Source: Streptomyces leeuwenhoekii (lineage in GTDB: Bacteria > Actinomycetota > Actinomycetes > Streptomycetales > Streptomycetaceae). Taken from it: DNA of 64,000 nucleotides. This document shows positions 33,295-40,968 of the stretch, piece by piece. Every line of letters starts with the position of its first letter. Within the stretch, counting starts at the first letter, position 1. The stretch spans positions 4,540,001 through 4,604,000 of the forward strand of contig NZ_LN831790.1 in assembly GCF_001013905.1 (NCBI RefSeq), written 5' to 3'. The notes under the pieces are model-generated. The model saw only the letters and a program-made list of their open reading frames with translations, searched no databases and was not told where the DNA came from. Both the position numbers and the translations under genes were made by a program.

Positions 33295-34026
33295 TCAGCG
33301 GCCCTGGGCCGCCAGTTCCTTCGCCGCCTCCGTCAGGTCCTTCGCGGTGTCGATCGCCCGCCAGTAGGAGCCCTGCGGGATCGGGAAGCCGGCCAGCCGG
33401 CGCTCACGCGCCAGCCGCGGGAAGGTGGACCGCTCGTGGTCGCCGCGCTCCGGCAGCATCTCGGCGAACCCGGGGGAGAAGACGTAGACGCCCGCGTTGA
33501 TCTCGAAGGTCGACGGGGGCGCCTCGATGAAGTCGGTGATGTGCCCGAAGCCGTCGGTCTTCACCGCGCCCCACGGAAGGCGGGGGCGGGCCAGGGCGAG
33601 GGTCGCGACGGCGTCCCGCTCGGTGTGGAAGTCCGCCATGTCGCGCAGCGAGAACCGGGTCCAGATGTCGCCGTTCGTGGCGTACCAGGGCCGGTCGGGA
33701 TGGGGGAGCCGGGCGGCGGCGTACTTCAGGCCGCCGCCGCGGCCGAGGGGTTCGGACTCGACGACGGTGGTCACGGAGAGGGGCAGATCCGCGCTCTCCA
33801 GCCACTGCTGTAGCACCTCGGCGAGGTGGCCGCAGGAGACCACCACGTCCGTCACGCCCTCTTCGGCGAGCCAGGAAAGCTGATGGCCGATGATCGGGGT
33901 TCCCGTGCCGGGGATCTCGACCATCGGCTTGGGCCGGTCGTCGGTGTAGGGACGCAGCCGGGAACCCTGGCCGCCGGCCAGGACGACGGCTTGCACGGGG
34001 CGGGACGCAGCGCTCGGATCGGTCAT
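33295..34026 (-). CDS. Sugar nucleotidyltransferase (NTP_transferase family)
   Basis: A 243-residue GT-A-fold nucleotidyltransferase. AVVLAGGQGSRLRPYTDDRPKPMVEIPG is the nucleotide-binding/activating signature (GGxGxRL...K). YATNGDIWTRFSLRDM carries the metal-binding Asp, and the C-terminal FEINAGVYVFSPGFAEMLP and GSYWRAIDTAKDLTEA are typical of mannose-1-P guanylyl- or glucose-1-P thymidylyl-like enzymes. The sugar cannot be assigned. TACAGT six bases before the ATG implies a leaderless mRNA. Confidence 0.9.
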   Translation of the reverse strand: MTDPSAASRPVQAVVLAGGQGSRLRPYTDDRPKPMVEIPGTGTPIIGHQLSWLAEEGVTDVVVSCGHLAEVLQQWLESADLPLSVTTVVESEPLGRGGGLKYAAARLPHPDRPWYATNGDIWTRFSLRDMADFHTERDAVATLALARPRLPWGAVKTDGFGHITDFIEAPPSTFEINAGVYVFSPGFAEMLPERGDHERSTFPRLARERRLAGFPIPQGSYWRAIDTAKDLTEAAKELAAQGR

Positions 34027-34074
34027 GACCGCACTGTACGTGGCGCCCCGCCCGGCCCGGCGCCGCCCGCGGCG

Positions 34075-34530
34075 TCAGCCGTGCGCGGCCAGGACGCCCG
34101 AGGCGAAGGACGTGTCGCAGACGGGGCGGGCGTAGGACTGGGCGCGCGTCGGGCCGTAGACCCGCACCGCGGCGCGGCCCAGGGAGCGGGCGATGTCCGC
34201 GCAGTGCCGGGCCAGTGAGGGACGGTCGTCGACGGCCTCCTGGAGGTGGGTGAGGGCGGTGCCCGGGTCCTCCTCCTGGAGTTCGGTCAGCAGCCGGTCG
34301 CGCAGCACCTCGTGGGGGGCCGGCGCGGCGGTGCGCGAGGATGCCTTCGACGCCGAGGCGTCCGCCGCGGCGAGCACCGGGCTGGAGGAATCCCCCGACC
34401 AGTTGACCCGGGTGACCGCGAGGGTCCCGGAGAGCACCAGGACGACGGGCAGGACGAGGGCGAGGGAGCGGCCGATCCGGCGGGCGGGGCCCCGGCCGCG
34501 TCGCGTCTGTGGGGTGGTGGAGTGCTTCAC
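34075..34530 (-). CDS. Membrane-anchored hypothetical protein
   Basis: A 151-residue protein with a basic N-terminus (KHSTTPQTRRGRGPARRIGRS), one hydrophobic helix (LALVLPVVLVLSGTLAV, ~23-40) and an external domain with two Cys residues (RHCADIARSLG, RPVCDTSF) that could pair as a disulfide. Function not recognised. The GTG at 34530 has TACCCT seven bases upstream, so it is likely leaderless. It is upstream of the nucleotidyltransferase on the same strand. Confidence 0.7.
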   Translation of the reverse strand: MKHSTTPQTRRGRGPARRIGRSLALVLPVVLVLSGTLAVTRVNWSGDSSSPVLAAADASASKASSRTAAPAPHEVLRDRLLTELQEEDPGTALTHLQEAVDDRPSLARHCADIARSLGRAAVRVYGPTRAQSYARPVCDTSFASGVLAAHG

Positions 34531-34666
34531 GCGTGTGAGGGTAGCGCCCAGTAGTGATTTGGAGACATTTAGTCACCCTTATGGGGGGTGAAGAGGGGCC
34601 CGGAAGTGGGTAGGGCGTTGACGCACACTGCTCGAAATGTCTGATATGCCGGGGTATTTGTCGACA

Positions 34667-34702
34667 CGAAAAGGGGCCCCGCAGCGGTCTGCGGGGCCCC
34701 TT
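34667..34702 (-). terminator. msiK terminator
   Basis: A perfect 14-bp stem (34671-34684 with 34689-34702) with a CGGT loop. On the minus strand the stem runs into a TTTT tract, so it is a classical intrinsic terminator for msiK. Confidence 0.85.
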
Positions 34703-34708
34703 CCACCG

Positions 34709-34800
34709 TTCTTCGCCGACCCGGGTGTTCACGGGTCTTCGCCGGCCCGGGTCTTCACCGCCCCTCGCCGGCCCGGGCGGCGTCGGCCCGGGCCGGGGGC
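34709..34800. repeat. Imperfect repeats after msiK
   Basis: The motif TCGCCGRCCCGGG recurs three times with short linkers containing TCTTCACCG-like sequence, then a fourth partial GGCCCGGG, between the msiK stop and its terminator. Probable slippage-type expansion in noncoding DNA. Confidence 0.5.
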
Positions 34801-34810
34801 CGGTCGCCGC

Positions 34811-35899
<1,089 letters not shown>

Positions 35900-35991
35900 G
35901 GTGAATGGGCCCCCTTCTACCGGCAGGAACGTGCCGGACGATCCGTTGTAGGAAGGTGGTGCCACGACGGGATTCCGTTGTGGTGTCCGTT

Positions 35992-36007
35992 TGTGGTGTA
36001 GTCCACA
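35992..36007 (-). promoter_or_regulatory. DasR-like site upstream of msiK
   Basis: The plus-strand sequence TGTGGTGTAGTCCACA matches the DasR consensus AGTGGTCTAGACCACT at about 12 of 16 positions. It is partly duplicated by TGTGGTGTC just to the left. It lies 93-108 bp upstream of the msiK start. Confidence 0.4.
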
Positions 36008-36099
36008 CAGGTGAACTGGCCGAGACGGTACCTGGCGTTCACCTGGTCTGTCAGTACCCGCGGGCATGTGAACTTCGCCGAAATTCTCGAAACCGCCCG

Positions 36100-37104
36100 T
36101 CAGGGCGGCCCCGCGGCGTACCGCCGGGCCAGCACCGCCACCGCCTCCGCCACCGCCCGCCGCAGCCCGTCCGGGCCCAGCACCTCCGCCTCCGTGCCCA
36201 GCCGCAGCAGGTCGCCCACCGCGACGGCCTCCGACTCCACCGCCAGCTCCACCTCCGCCCAGCCGTCCCCGCCGGGCGGACCGGCCGCCTCCAGCGCCCG
36301 CGCGCCCGCCGCCCCGAACAGCATCGGCAGCAGCTTCCGCCCCCGGGGCGAGAGCCGCAGCCGCGCGGTCCCCTGGTGCAGGGCGTCCTCCAGCCGCCGG
36401 GAGGACTCCGTCCAGTAGGCGGCGAGATCGAAACCGGCCGGCCGCTCGAAGCCCCCGTCCGCCGCCTCCGCCTCCAGGAACCGCGACACCCGGTACGTCC
36501 GCACCGCCGCTCCGGTCTCCGCCGTGCTCCCGTCCGCCGCCGCCACGAGGTACCAGATCCCGCCCTTCAGCACGAGCCCCAACGGCCGCAGCTCGCGCCG
36601 CACTTCCCCGCGCCAGCGCCGGTAGCGGGCCCGCAGCACCCGCTGCTCCCACACCGCGCGCGCCACCACCGCCAGATGCGGCACCGGCTCGGCGTCCCGG
36701 AACCAGGCCGGCGCGTCCAGATGGAACCGCTCCTGCACCCGGGCGGCCTGCTCGCCCAGCTCGGCGGGGAGCGCGGCCCGCAGCTTGAGCTGGGCCGTCG
36801 TCAGCACCGCGCCCAGCCCCAGCTCCCGCGCGGGACCCGGCATCCCGGCCAGGAACAGCGAACCGGCCTCGGCGTCCGTCAGCCCGGTCAGCCGGGTGCG
36901 GTAGCCGTCCAGCAGCCGGTACCCGCCGGCGGGGCCGCGATCGGCGCACACCGGCACCCCCGCCGCGCCCAGCGCCTCGATGTCCCGGTACACCGTCCGC
37001 ACCGAGACCTCCAGTTCGGCGGCGAGCTGGGGCGCGGTCATCCGGCCCCGGTTCTGCAGCAGCAGGAGGAGGGAGAGAAGGCGGTCGGCGCGCATGGCAG
37101 CCAT
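36100..37104 (-). CDS. YafY-type HTH/WYL domain transcriptional regulator
   Basis: A 334-residue regulator. The N-terminal DeoR-like winged helix (DRLLSLLLLLQNRGRMTAPQLAAELEVSVRTVYRDIEALGAAGVPV) is followed by a WYL domain (VLKGGIWYLVAAADG ... TYRVSRFLEAEAADGGFERP) and a C-terminal WCX extension. WYL domains bind nucleic-acid or nucleotide ligands. ATG 37104 is used (37095 is an alternative). The divergent DUF3224 gene starts 108 bp away, with a perfect 13-bp inverted repeat between them, the probable operator. Confidence 0.9.
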   Translation of the reverse strand: MAAMRADRLLSLLLLLQNRGRMTAPQLAAELEVSVRTVYRDIEALGAAGVPVCADRGPAGGYRLLDGYRTRLTGLTDAEAGSLFLAGMPGPARELGLGAVLTTAQLKLRAALPAELGEQAARVQERFHLDAPAWFRDAEPVPHLAVVARAVWEQRVLRARYRRWRGEVRRELRPLGLVLKGGIWYLVAAADGSTAETGAAVRTYRVSRFLEAEAADGGFERPAGFDLAAYWTESSRRLEDALHQGTARLRLSPRGRKLLPMLFGAAGARALEAAGPPGGDGWAEVELAVESEAVAVGDLLRLGTEAEVLGPDGLRRAVAEAVAVLARRYAAGPP

Positions 37105-37119
37105 TGTCGGGGCGTGCGC

Positions 37120-37150
37120 GCCGTACCTGACAGGAGATGTCAGGTACGGC
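37120..37150. promoter_or_regulatory. 13-bp inverted repeat, candidate WYL-regulator operator
   Basis: Perfect arms GCCGTACCTGACA (37120-37132) and TGTCAGGTACGGC (37138-37150) surround GGAGA. It lies midway in the divergent promoter region of the WYL regulator and DUF3224 genes, 16 bp from the former and 62 bp from the latter. Confidence 0.7.
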
Positions 37151-37211
37151 CGCCACAGTGGGCGCATCCGGCCCGCACGACGGCGCGGGCCACCGGACGA
37201 CAGGAGACCCC

Positions 37212-37622
37212 ATGCCCGGCACCCGGACCACCGGCCACTTCACCTTCGCCGACTGGAACGAGAACCCCGTCGGCCCGGAGGACACCACCCCCCGGCTCGC
37301 CCACGCCTCGGTCGTCAACACCTTCACCGGCGGCATCGAGGCCGCCGGGACCTTCTGTGAGTACGCGATCGCCTACCTCGCGGACAAGAGCGGCAGCTTC
37401 ACCGGCATGGAACTGCTCACGGGCCGGCTCGACGGCCGCGAGGGCGCCTTCGCCCTGGAGGAGCGGGGCACCTTCGACACCGACGGCACGGTGCACTGCC
37501 GCTTCGAGGTGGTGCCCGGCTCGGGCACCGGCGAACTGACGGGGCTGCGCGGAACCGGCCGTTTCACCGCGCGGCCGGGGGAGAAGTCGGTGGCTTACTC
37601 GTTCGAGTACGAGGTGGAGTGA
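37212..37622 (+). CDS. DUF3224 domain protein
   Basis: A 136-residue protein of DUF3224, an allene-oxide-cyclase-like beta-barrel family. Typical strands are TGHFTFADWNENPVG, SVVNTFTGGIEAAGTFCEYAIAYL, SFTGMELLTGRLDGREGAFALEERG and GELTGLRGTGRFTARPGEKSVAYSFEYE. Function is unknown, possibly hydrophobic ligand binding. AGGAG lies just upstream of the ATG. The divergent WYL regulator is its likely controller. Confidence 0.88.
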   Translation: MPGTRTTGHFTFADWNENPVGPEDTTPRLAHASVVNTFTGGIEAAGTFCEYAIAYLADKSGSFTGMELLTGRLDGREGAFALEERGTFDTDGTVHCRFEVVPGSGTGELTGLRGTGRFTARPGEKSVAYSFEYEVE

Positions 37623-37652
37623 GAAGGCAGAGCGCCGCCTTGTGACCTTGCC

Positions 37653-37790
37653 GTGAGGCTTCCTGCTTCACCGCCCGTCGCCCATCGCACACAGCCTCCG
37701 GGGCTGCGCCTGACCGGTCTCACACAGGCTCCACAGGCATTCCGGCCGACGGCCCGTCGGTCCGTGACACCTTGACCGGCCGCTGCTACG
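37653..37790 (-). ncRNA. Candidate TnpB guide (omega) RNA scaffold
   Basis: In this family the guide RNA is transcribed with tnpB, overlaps its 3' end and ends in the right end of the element, with the guide taken from flanking DNA. Here the minus-strand RNA contains an eight-pair CCGGCCGC/GCGGCCGG hairpin at the tnpB stop, a CCGACG/CGTCGG hairpin, and a terminal hairpin GTGAAGC-AGGAA-GCCTCAC (37653-37671, one mismatch). The predicted guide would begin just below 37653. Coordinates are inferred from structure only. Confidence 0.4.
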
Positions 37791-39186
37791 CGGCCGGCGA
37801 CCATTCGCCGAGCTCCGACGCCTTGAGCACGGCCGGTGCCTTCCGCCCCGGCGGCAACGCCTCCACCACCAGCCCGTACAGGCGCAGCCCCTCCTCTCGC
37901 AGGTTCACCGCCGCGTTCACGTCCCGGTCATGGGCCGCACCGCACGCGGCGCACGTCCACTGCCGCACCGTGACGGCCATCTTCGGGCCTTGGGCATGGC
38001 ATGCCGAGCAACGCCGGGTCGAGGGGAAGAAACGGTCGACGATCACCAACGTCCGCCCGTACCACGCGCATTTGTACCGCAACTTTCGCAACAACGCGGC
38101 CCAGGAAGCATCGGCGATCATCCGGTTCAACCGCGCCTTGCGTCTGCTGCCGGTGCCGTGTGCCCCACGCAGCAAGGAAGCAATGGACAAGTCCTCCACC
38201 ACGAGCACTTGGTTCTCGCGCACGAGACGGGTGGTCAGCTGGTCCAGCATGTCCTTGCGGACGTCCGAGATGAGTGCGTACAGGCGCGCGATCCGCTGTC
38301 TGACCTTCTGCCGGTTCCTCGACCCCCTCGCCTTCCGGTGCAGCTCCCGCTGATAGCCGGCCAGCTTCTCCGCGTACCGCTTCAGCAATCTCGGATGGTC
38401 GGACTTCGTCCCGTCGTCCAGCGTGACGAGTGAAGCCAGCCCGAGGTCCACGCCCACCGCCTTCGGCTCCCGCGTGCCGGGCAGGACCACGGCGGGCAAC
38501 GGCACCACCCGCTCTTCCACCAGCGCCGACACGAAGTACCGATCCGCCCGGTCCCGGGTCACCGACAGCCGGACCGGCACCACCCCGGCGGGCAACGCCC
38601 GCGACCAGCGGACGTCCAAGGGCTGCGACTGCTTCGCGAGCGTGATCAGCCCCGTACCCGGCCGCTCCGGATCCTCCACCCACCGAAAACCCGTCCGCAC
38701 ATAGACCGCGGTATCTCGCGACCGTCCTTTCCTCTTCCGCTGCGGATGCCTGGCCCCGCTGGTGAAGAATCGGCTGTACGCCTGGTCCAAGTGGCGCAGG
38801 GACTGCTGGAGGACCGTTGACGAAACCTTCCGGAGCCATGCCGTCTCCTCCGCTCGCTTCCAGCCCGTCAACGCCCGGCAGGTCTCCGCGAAACCCACCC
38901 TCACCCGATGCCGCTCCCAGGCGTCCGACCGCAGGGCCAGCCCTTCGTTGTAGACCCATCGGCAGGCGCCGAACGTCCGCTCCAACTGCTGCGCCTGCTC
39001 CTCGGTCGGGTAGAAGCGGAAGCGGTAGAGGCGGTGGTGCGTGTCCGGCTCCTTGGCGTGGGGCCTCAGGGGAGTCGCCTTGCGGGTGTGGTGCTTGCGG
39101 CGGTCGCCGATGCCGAGTACCTCGCGCTTGATGCGCTGGGCTTCCTCGCCACGCACCGCTGTCCGCTTCCCCGCCGTCTCCCCCAT
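37786..39186 (-). CDS. tnpB: RNA-guided endonuclease TnpB (IS605 OrfB)
   Basis: A 466-residue TnpB. The N-terminal HTH_OrfB_IS605 segment (YRFRFYPTEEQAQQLERTFGACRWVYN) is followed by the RuvC nuclease with Asp247 (AVGVDLG), Glu331 (LVVEDLS) and Asp420/Asp422 (HDRDVNAA), and a zinc ribbon with Cys393, Cys396, Cys412 and Cys415. All catalytic residues are intact, so the nuclease is probably active. TnpB cuts DNA matching its guide RNA next to a short TAM, promoting element retention. The ATG at 39186 has a purine-rich GGGAGGGGAG site; the longer frame runs through the tRNA gene and is rejected. Confidence 0.92.
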   Translation of the reverse strand: MGETAGKRTAVRGEEAQRIKREVLGIGDRRKHHTRKATPLRPHAKEPDTHHRLYRFRFYPTEEQAQQLERTFGACRWVYNEGLALRSDAWERHRVRVGFAETCRALTGWKRAEETAWLRKVSSTVLQQSLRHLDQAYSRFFTSGARHPQRKRKGRSRDTAVYVRTGFRWVEDPERPGTGLITLAKQSQPLDVRWSRALPAGVVPVRLSVTRDRADRYFVSALVEERVVPLPAVVLPGTREPKAVGVDLGLASLVTLDDGTKSDHPRLLKRYAEKLAGYQRELHRKARGSRNRQKVRQRIARLYALISDVRKDMLDQLTTRLVRENQVLVVEDLSIASLLRGAHGTGSRRKARLNRMIADASWAALLRKLRYKCAWYGRTLVIVDRFFPSTRRCSACHAQGPKMAVTVRQWTCAACGAAHDRDVNAAVNLREEGLRLYGLVVEALPPGRKAPAVLKASELGEWSPAA

Positions 39187-39365
39187 GGCTCCCCTCCCGA
39201 CGATCCGATCTTCGAAATAGCACCTCGGATCGATCAACGAACGGGTGAGCGGGTGGTCACGGGCAGTCTGCGATCGCGTGGAGTGGAGAAGTTCGTGGCT
39301 TGGAGAAACGCGCTCTGTGTACAGTGGAGCCGCCCTGGCGCACGACGTCGTGGTGCGCGGCGGGT
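39187..39365 (+). promoter_or_regulatory. Region between tnpB and tRNA-Thr
   Basis: This 179-bp gap should contain the left end of the TnpB element and the tRNA promoter. A TACAGT -10-like hexamer lies at 39320-39325, 41 bp before the tRNA. An imperfect dyad (GCGCACGAC...GTCGTGGTGCGC) lies at about 39339-39360 just before the mature 5' end. No element end could be fixed. Confidence 0.4.
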
Positions 39366-39438
39366 GCCTCCTTAGCTCAATTGGCAGAGCAGCGATCTTG
39401 TAAGTCGCAGGTCGTCGGTTCGATTCCGACAGGGGGCT
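39366..39438 (+). tRNA. tRNA-Thr (anticodon TGT)
   Basis: A 73-base cloverleaf. Acceptor GCCTCCT pairs with AGGGGGC (one G-T), the D arm is GCTC/GAGC, the anticodon stem GCGAT/GTCGC encloses loop CTTGTAA with anticodon TGT, and the T arm is GTCGG-TTCGATT-CCGAC with discriminator T. The anticodon decodes ACA. CCA is not encoded. A terminator follows at once. tRNA genes are common integration sites, and the TnpB element lies just upstream. Confidence 0.97.
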
Positions 39439-39445
39439 CGTGAAG

Positions 39446-39478
39446 GCCCAGGCCACACATGGTGTGGCCTGGGCTTTT
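39446..39478 (+). terminator. tRNA-Thr terminator
   Basis: A perfect 13-bp stem (39446-39458 with 39462-39474) with a three-base loop, followed by TTTT. It starts eight bases after the tRNA 3' end. Confidence 0.9.
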
Positions 39479-39479
39479 G

Positions 39480-39959
39480 TCATGGCTGGGTGGCCAGGTT
39501 CGTCAGGGCCTCGTCGGTCAGGCGGTAGACCGTCCACTCGTCCTGGGGGCGGGCGCCGAGGGATTCGTAGAAGGCGATGGACGGGGTGTTCCAGTTCAGG
39601 ACGGACCACTCCAGGCGGCCGTAGCCGCGCTGGACGCAGATGCGGGCGAGTTCGGTCAGCAGGGCCTTGCCGTGGCCGCCGCCGCGGGCCTCGGGGCGGA
39701 CGTAGAGGTCTTCCAGGTAGATGCCGTGGACGCCGCGCCAGGTGGAGAAGTTGAGGAACCACAGGGCGAAGCCGACGGGGGTGCCGGTGGTGTCGTCCTG
39801 GGCGATGTGGGCGTAGGCGGCGGGGTGGGGGCCGAAGAGGGCCTCGTGGAGCTGGTCGGGGGTGGCCCGGGCCTCGGGCAGGGCCTTCTCGTACTCGGCG
39901 AGTTCGCGGATGAGGGTGTGGAGGACGGGCACGTCGGCCGGAGTGGCGGTGCGGATCAT
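39480..39959 (-). CDS. GNAT N-acetyltransferase (diamine acetyltransferase-like)
   Basis: A 159-residue acetyltransferase. The CoA-binding motif A is LEDLYVRPEARGGGHGKALLTELA (RxxGxG/A form), preceded by GFALWFLNFSTWRGVHGIYLED, and motif B is LEWSVLNWNTPSIAFYESLGARP. This resembles spermidine/spermine N1-acetyltransferase-like GNATs, so a polyamine or amino-compound substrate is likely. Its start overlaps the stop of the kinase gene (ATGA), making a two-gene operon. Confidence 0.88.
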   Translation of the reverse strand: MIRTATPADVPVLHTLIRELAEYEKALPEARATPDQLHEALFGPHPAAYAHIAQDDTTGTPVGFALWFLNFSTWRGVHGIYLEDLYVRPEARGGGHGKALLTELARICVQRGYGRLEWSVLNWNTPSIAFYESLGARPQDEWTVYRLTDEALTNLATQP

Positions 39960-40870
39960 GGACGCAGGTTAGACGCCGGTGATGGGGCGTGGTCGCGCAG
40001 GCGGCGGGCGATGTCGAGTTGCTCGTACTCCAGTGGGGTGCCGGACTCGATGTTCCACAGGCAGTTCTGCAGGACGCGGCCGAGGGTCCAGGCGCGGGCG
40101 CGGGCGCGGTCCAGGCCGAGGACGCCGGTCAGGGCGTCGAAGCGCCAGCGGGTGTCGGCGGGGTCGTGGCGGTTGCGCAGGGCGGGGAGGAGCTCGAAGC
40201 CGGGGTCGCCCGCGAGGGGTTTGGGGTCGATGGCGAGCCAGGGGGCGCGGGGGGAGGCGAGGACGTTGTCGTAGTGGAGGTCCCAGTGCAGGAGGCGGTC
40301 GCCGGGGTCGTCGGCGACTTCGCGGACGGCGGCGGCGCAGTCGGCGACCAGGCGGCGGGCGGCGGGGTCGGGGACGCGGGGCAGGGCGTGGCGGGTGCGG
40401 TCGAGGAGGGCGGGGGCGATGTCGGCGAGGCGGCGCAGGCCGGCGGGGGCGGGGGTGGCGGTGAGGTGGGCGAGGAGGCGGGCGAGGACGAGGACGGCCT
40501 CGCGGGTGTCCTCGACGTGGGCGAGGGTGCGGGTGGGGTCGAGGCGTTCGAGGAGCAGGGTTCCGGTGGTCTCGTCGTGGGCGAGGAGGCGGACGGCCCC
40601 GTCGCCGTCCCAGGCGCGCAGGGCGAGGGGTTCGCCCTCGGTCTCCTGGTCGGGGAGCTGGAGTTTGAGGACGGCGGGGGTGCCGTCGTGGCGGCGGACG
40701 ACGGGCAGGACGAGGGCGGCCCAGCCGTGCATCGAGGGGCCGTCGAGCCGGAGGTCCCACTGGTCGAGGAAACGGTCGGCGAGGGCGGGGAGGGCGGCGA
40801 TGAAGGCGCGGCCGGCTTCGCCGTTGTGGCGGAGCTGGGCCGTCGTGAAGGCTCGCGGGATGTCGATCAC
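39956..40870 (-). CDS. Aminoglycoside 6-/hydroxyurea phosphotransferase family kinase
   Basis: A 304-residue kinase of the APH(6)/Hur family (streptomycin 6-phosphotransferase and hydroxyurea resistance relatives). AVLKLQLPDQETEGEPLALRAW holds the ATP-binding Lys and Glu, LLHWDLHYDNVL is the catalytic loop, and WLAIDPKPLAGDPGFELLPALRN the metal-binding DPK motif. Substrate specificity cannot be read from sequence. TACCGT eight bases before the GTG suggests a near-leaderless start. It is coupled to the GNAT gene, a pairing that could modify amino-containing antibiotics or metabolites. Confidence 0.87.
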   Translation of the reverse strand: MIDIPRAFTTAQLRHNGEAGRAFIAALPALADRFLDQWDLRLDGPSMHGWAALVLPVVRRHDGTPAVLKLQLPDQETEGEPLALRAWDGDGAVRLLAHDETTGTLLLERLDPTRTLAHVEDTREAVLVLARLLAHLTATPAPAGLRRLADIAPALLDRTRHALPRVPDPAARRLVADCAAAVREVADDPGDRLLHWDLHYDNVLASPRAPWLAIDPKPLAGDPGFELLPALRNRHDPADTRWRFDALTGVLGLDRARARAWTLGRVLQNCLWNIESGTPLEYEQLDIARRLRDHAPSPASNLRP

Positions 40871-40968
40871 GGGTGGGGACGGTAGCGCGGGCCGGGCGGG
40901 CGGGGGCGGTGTTTTTCGACGGATTCCGCGGGGGACGGCGGGGGTGCTCGGGGGTTACCGTCCCGGCC

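Larger units (their letters stand above)
37653..39186 (-). mobile_element. IS1341-type (IS200/IS605) element carrying only tnpB
   Basis: The element consists of an intact tnpB and a downstream structured region. There is no Y1 or serine transposase (TnpA) gene nearby, so it could move only with help in trans. The right end is placed tentatively at the hairpin 37653-37671; the left end lies somewhere between the tnpB start and the tRNA-Thr gene and cannot be fixed. No target duplication is expected for this family. Confidence 0.65.

Noticed and set aside
39187..39762. N-terminal extension of TnpB through the tRNA gene
   Set aside because: The open frame reads antisense through tRNA-Thr and part of the GNAT gene; the ATG at 39186 has a strong ribosome site and the normal family start.
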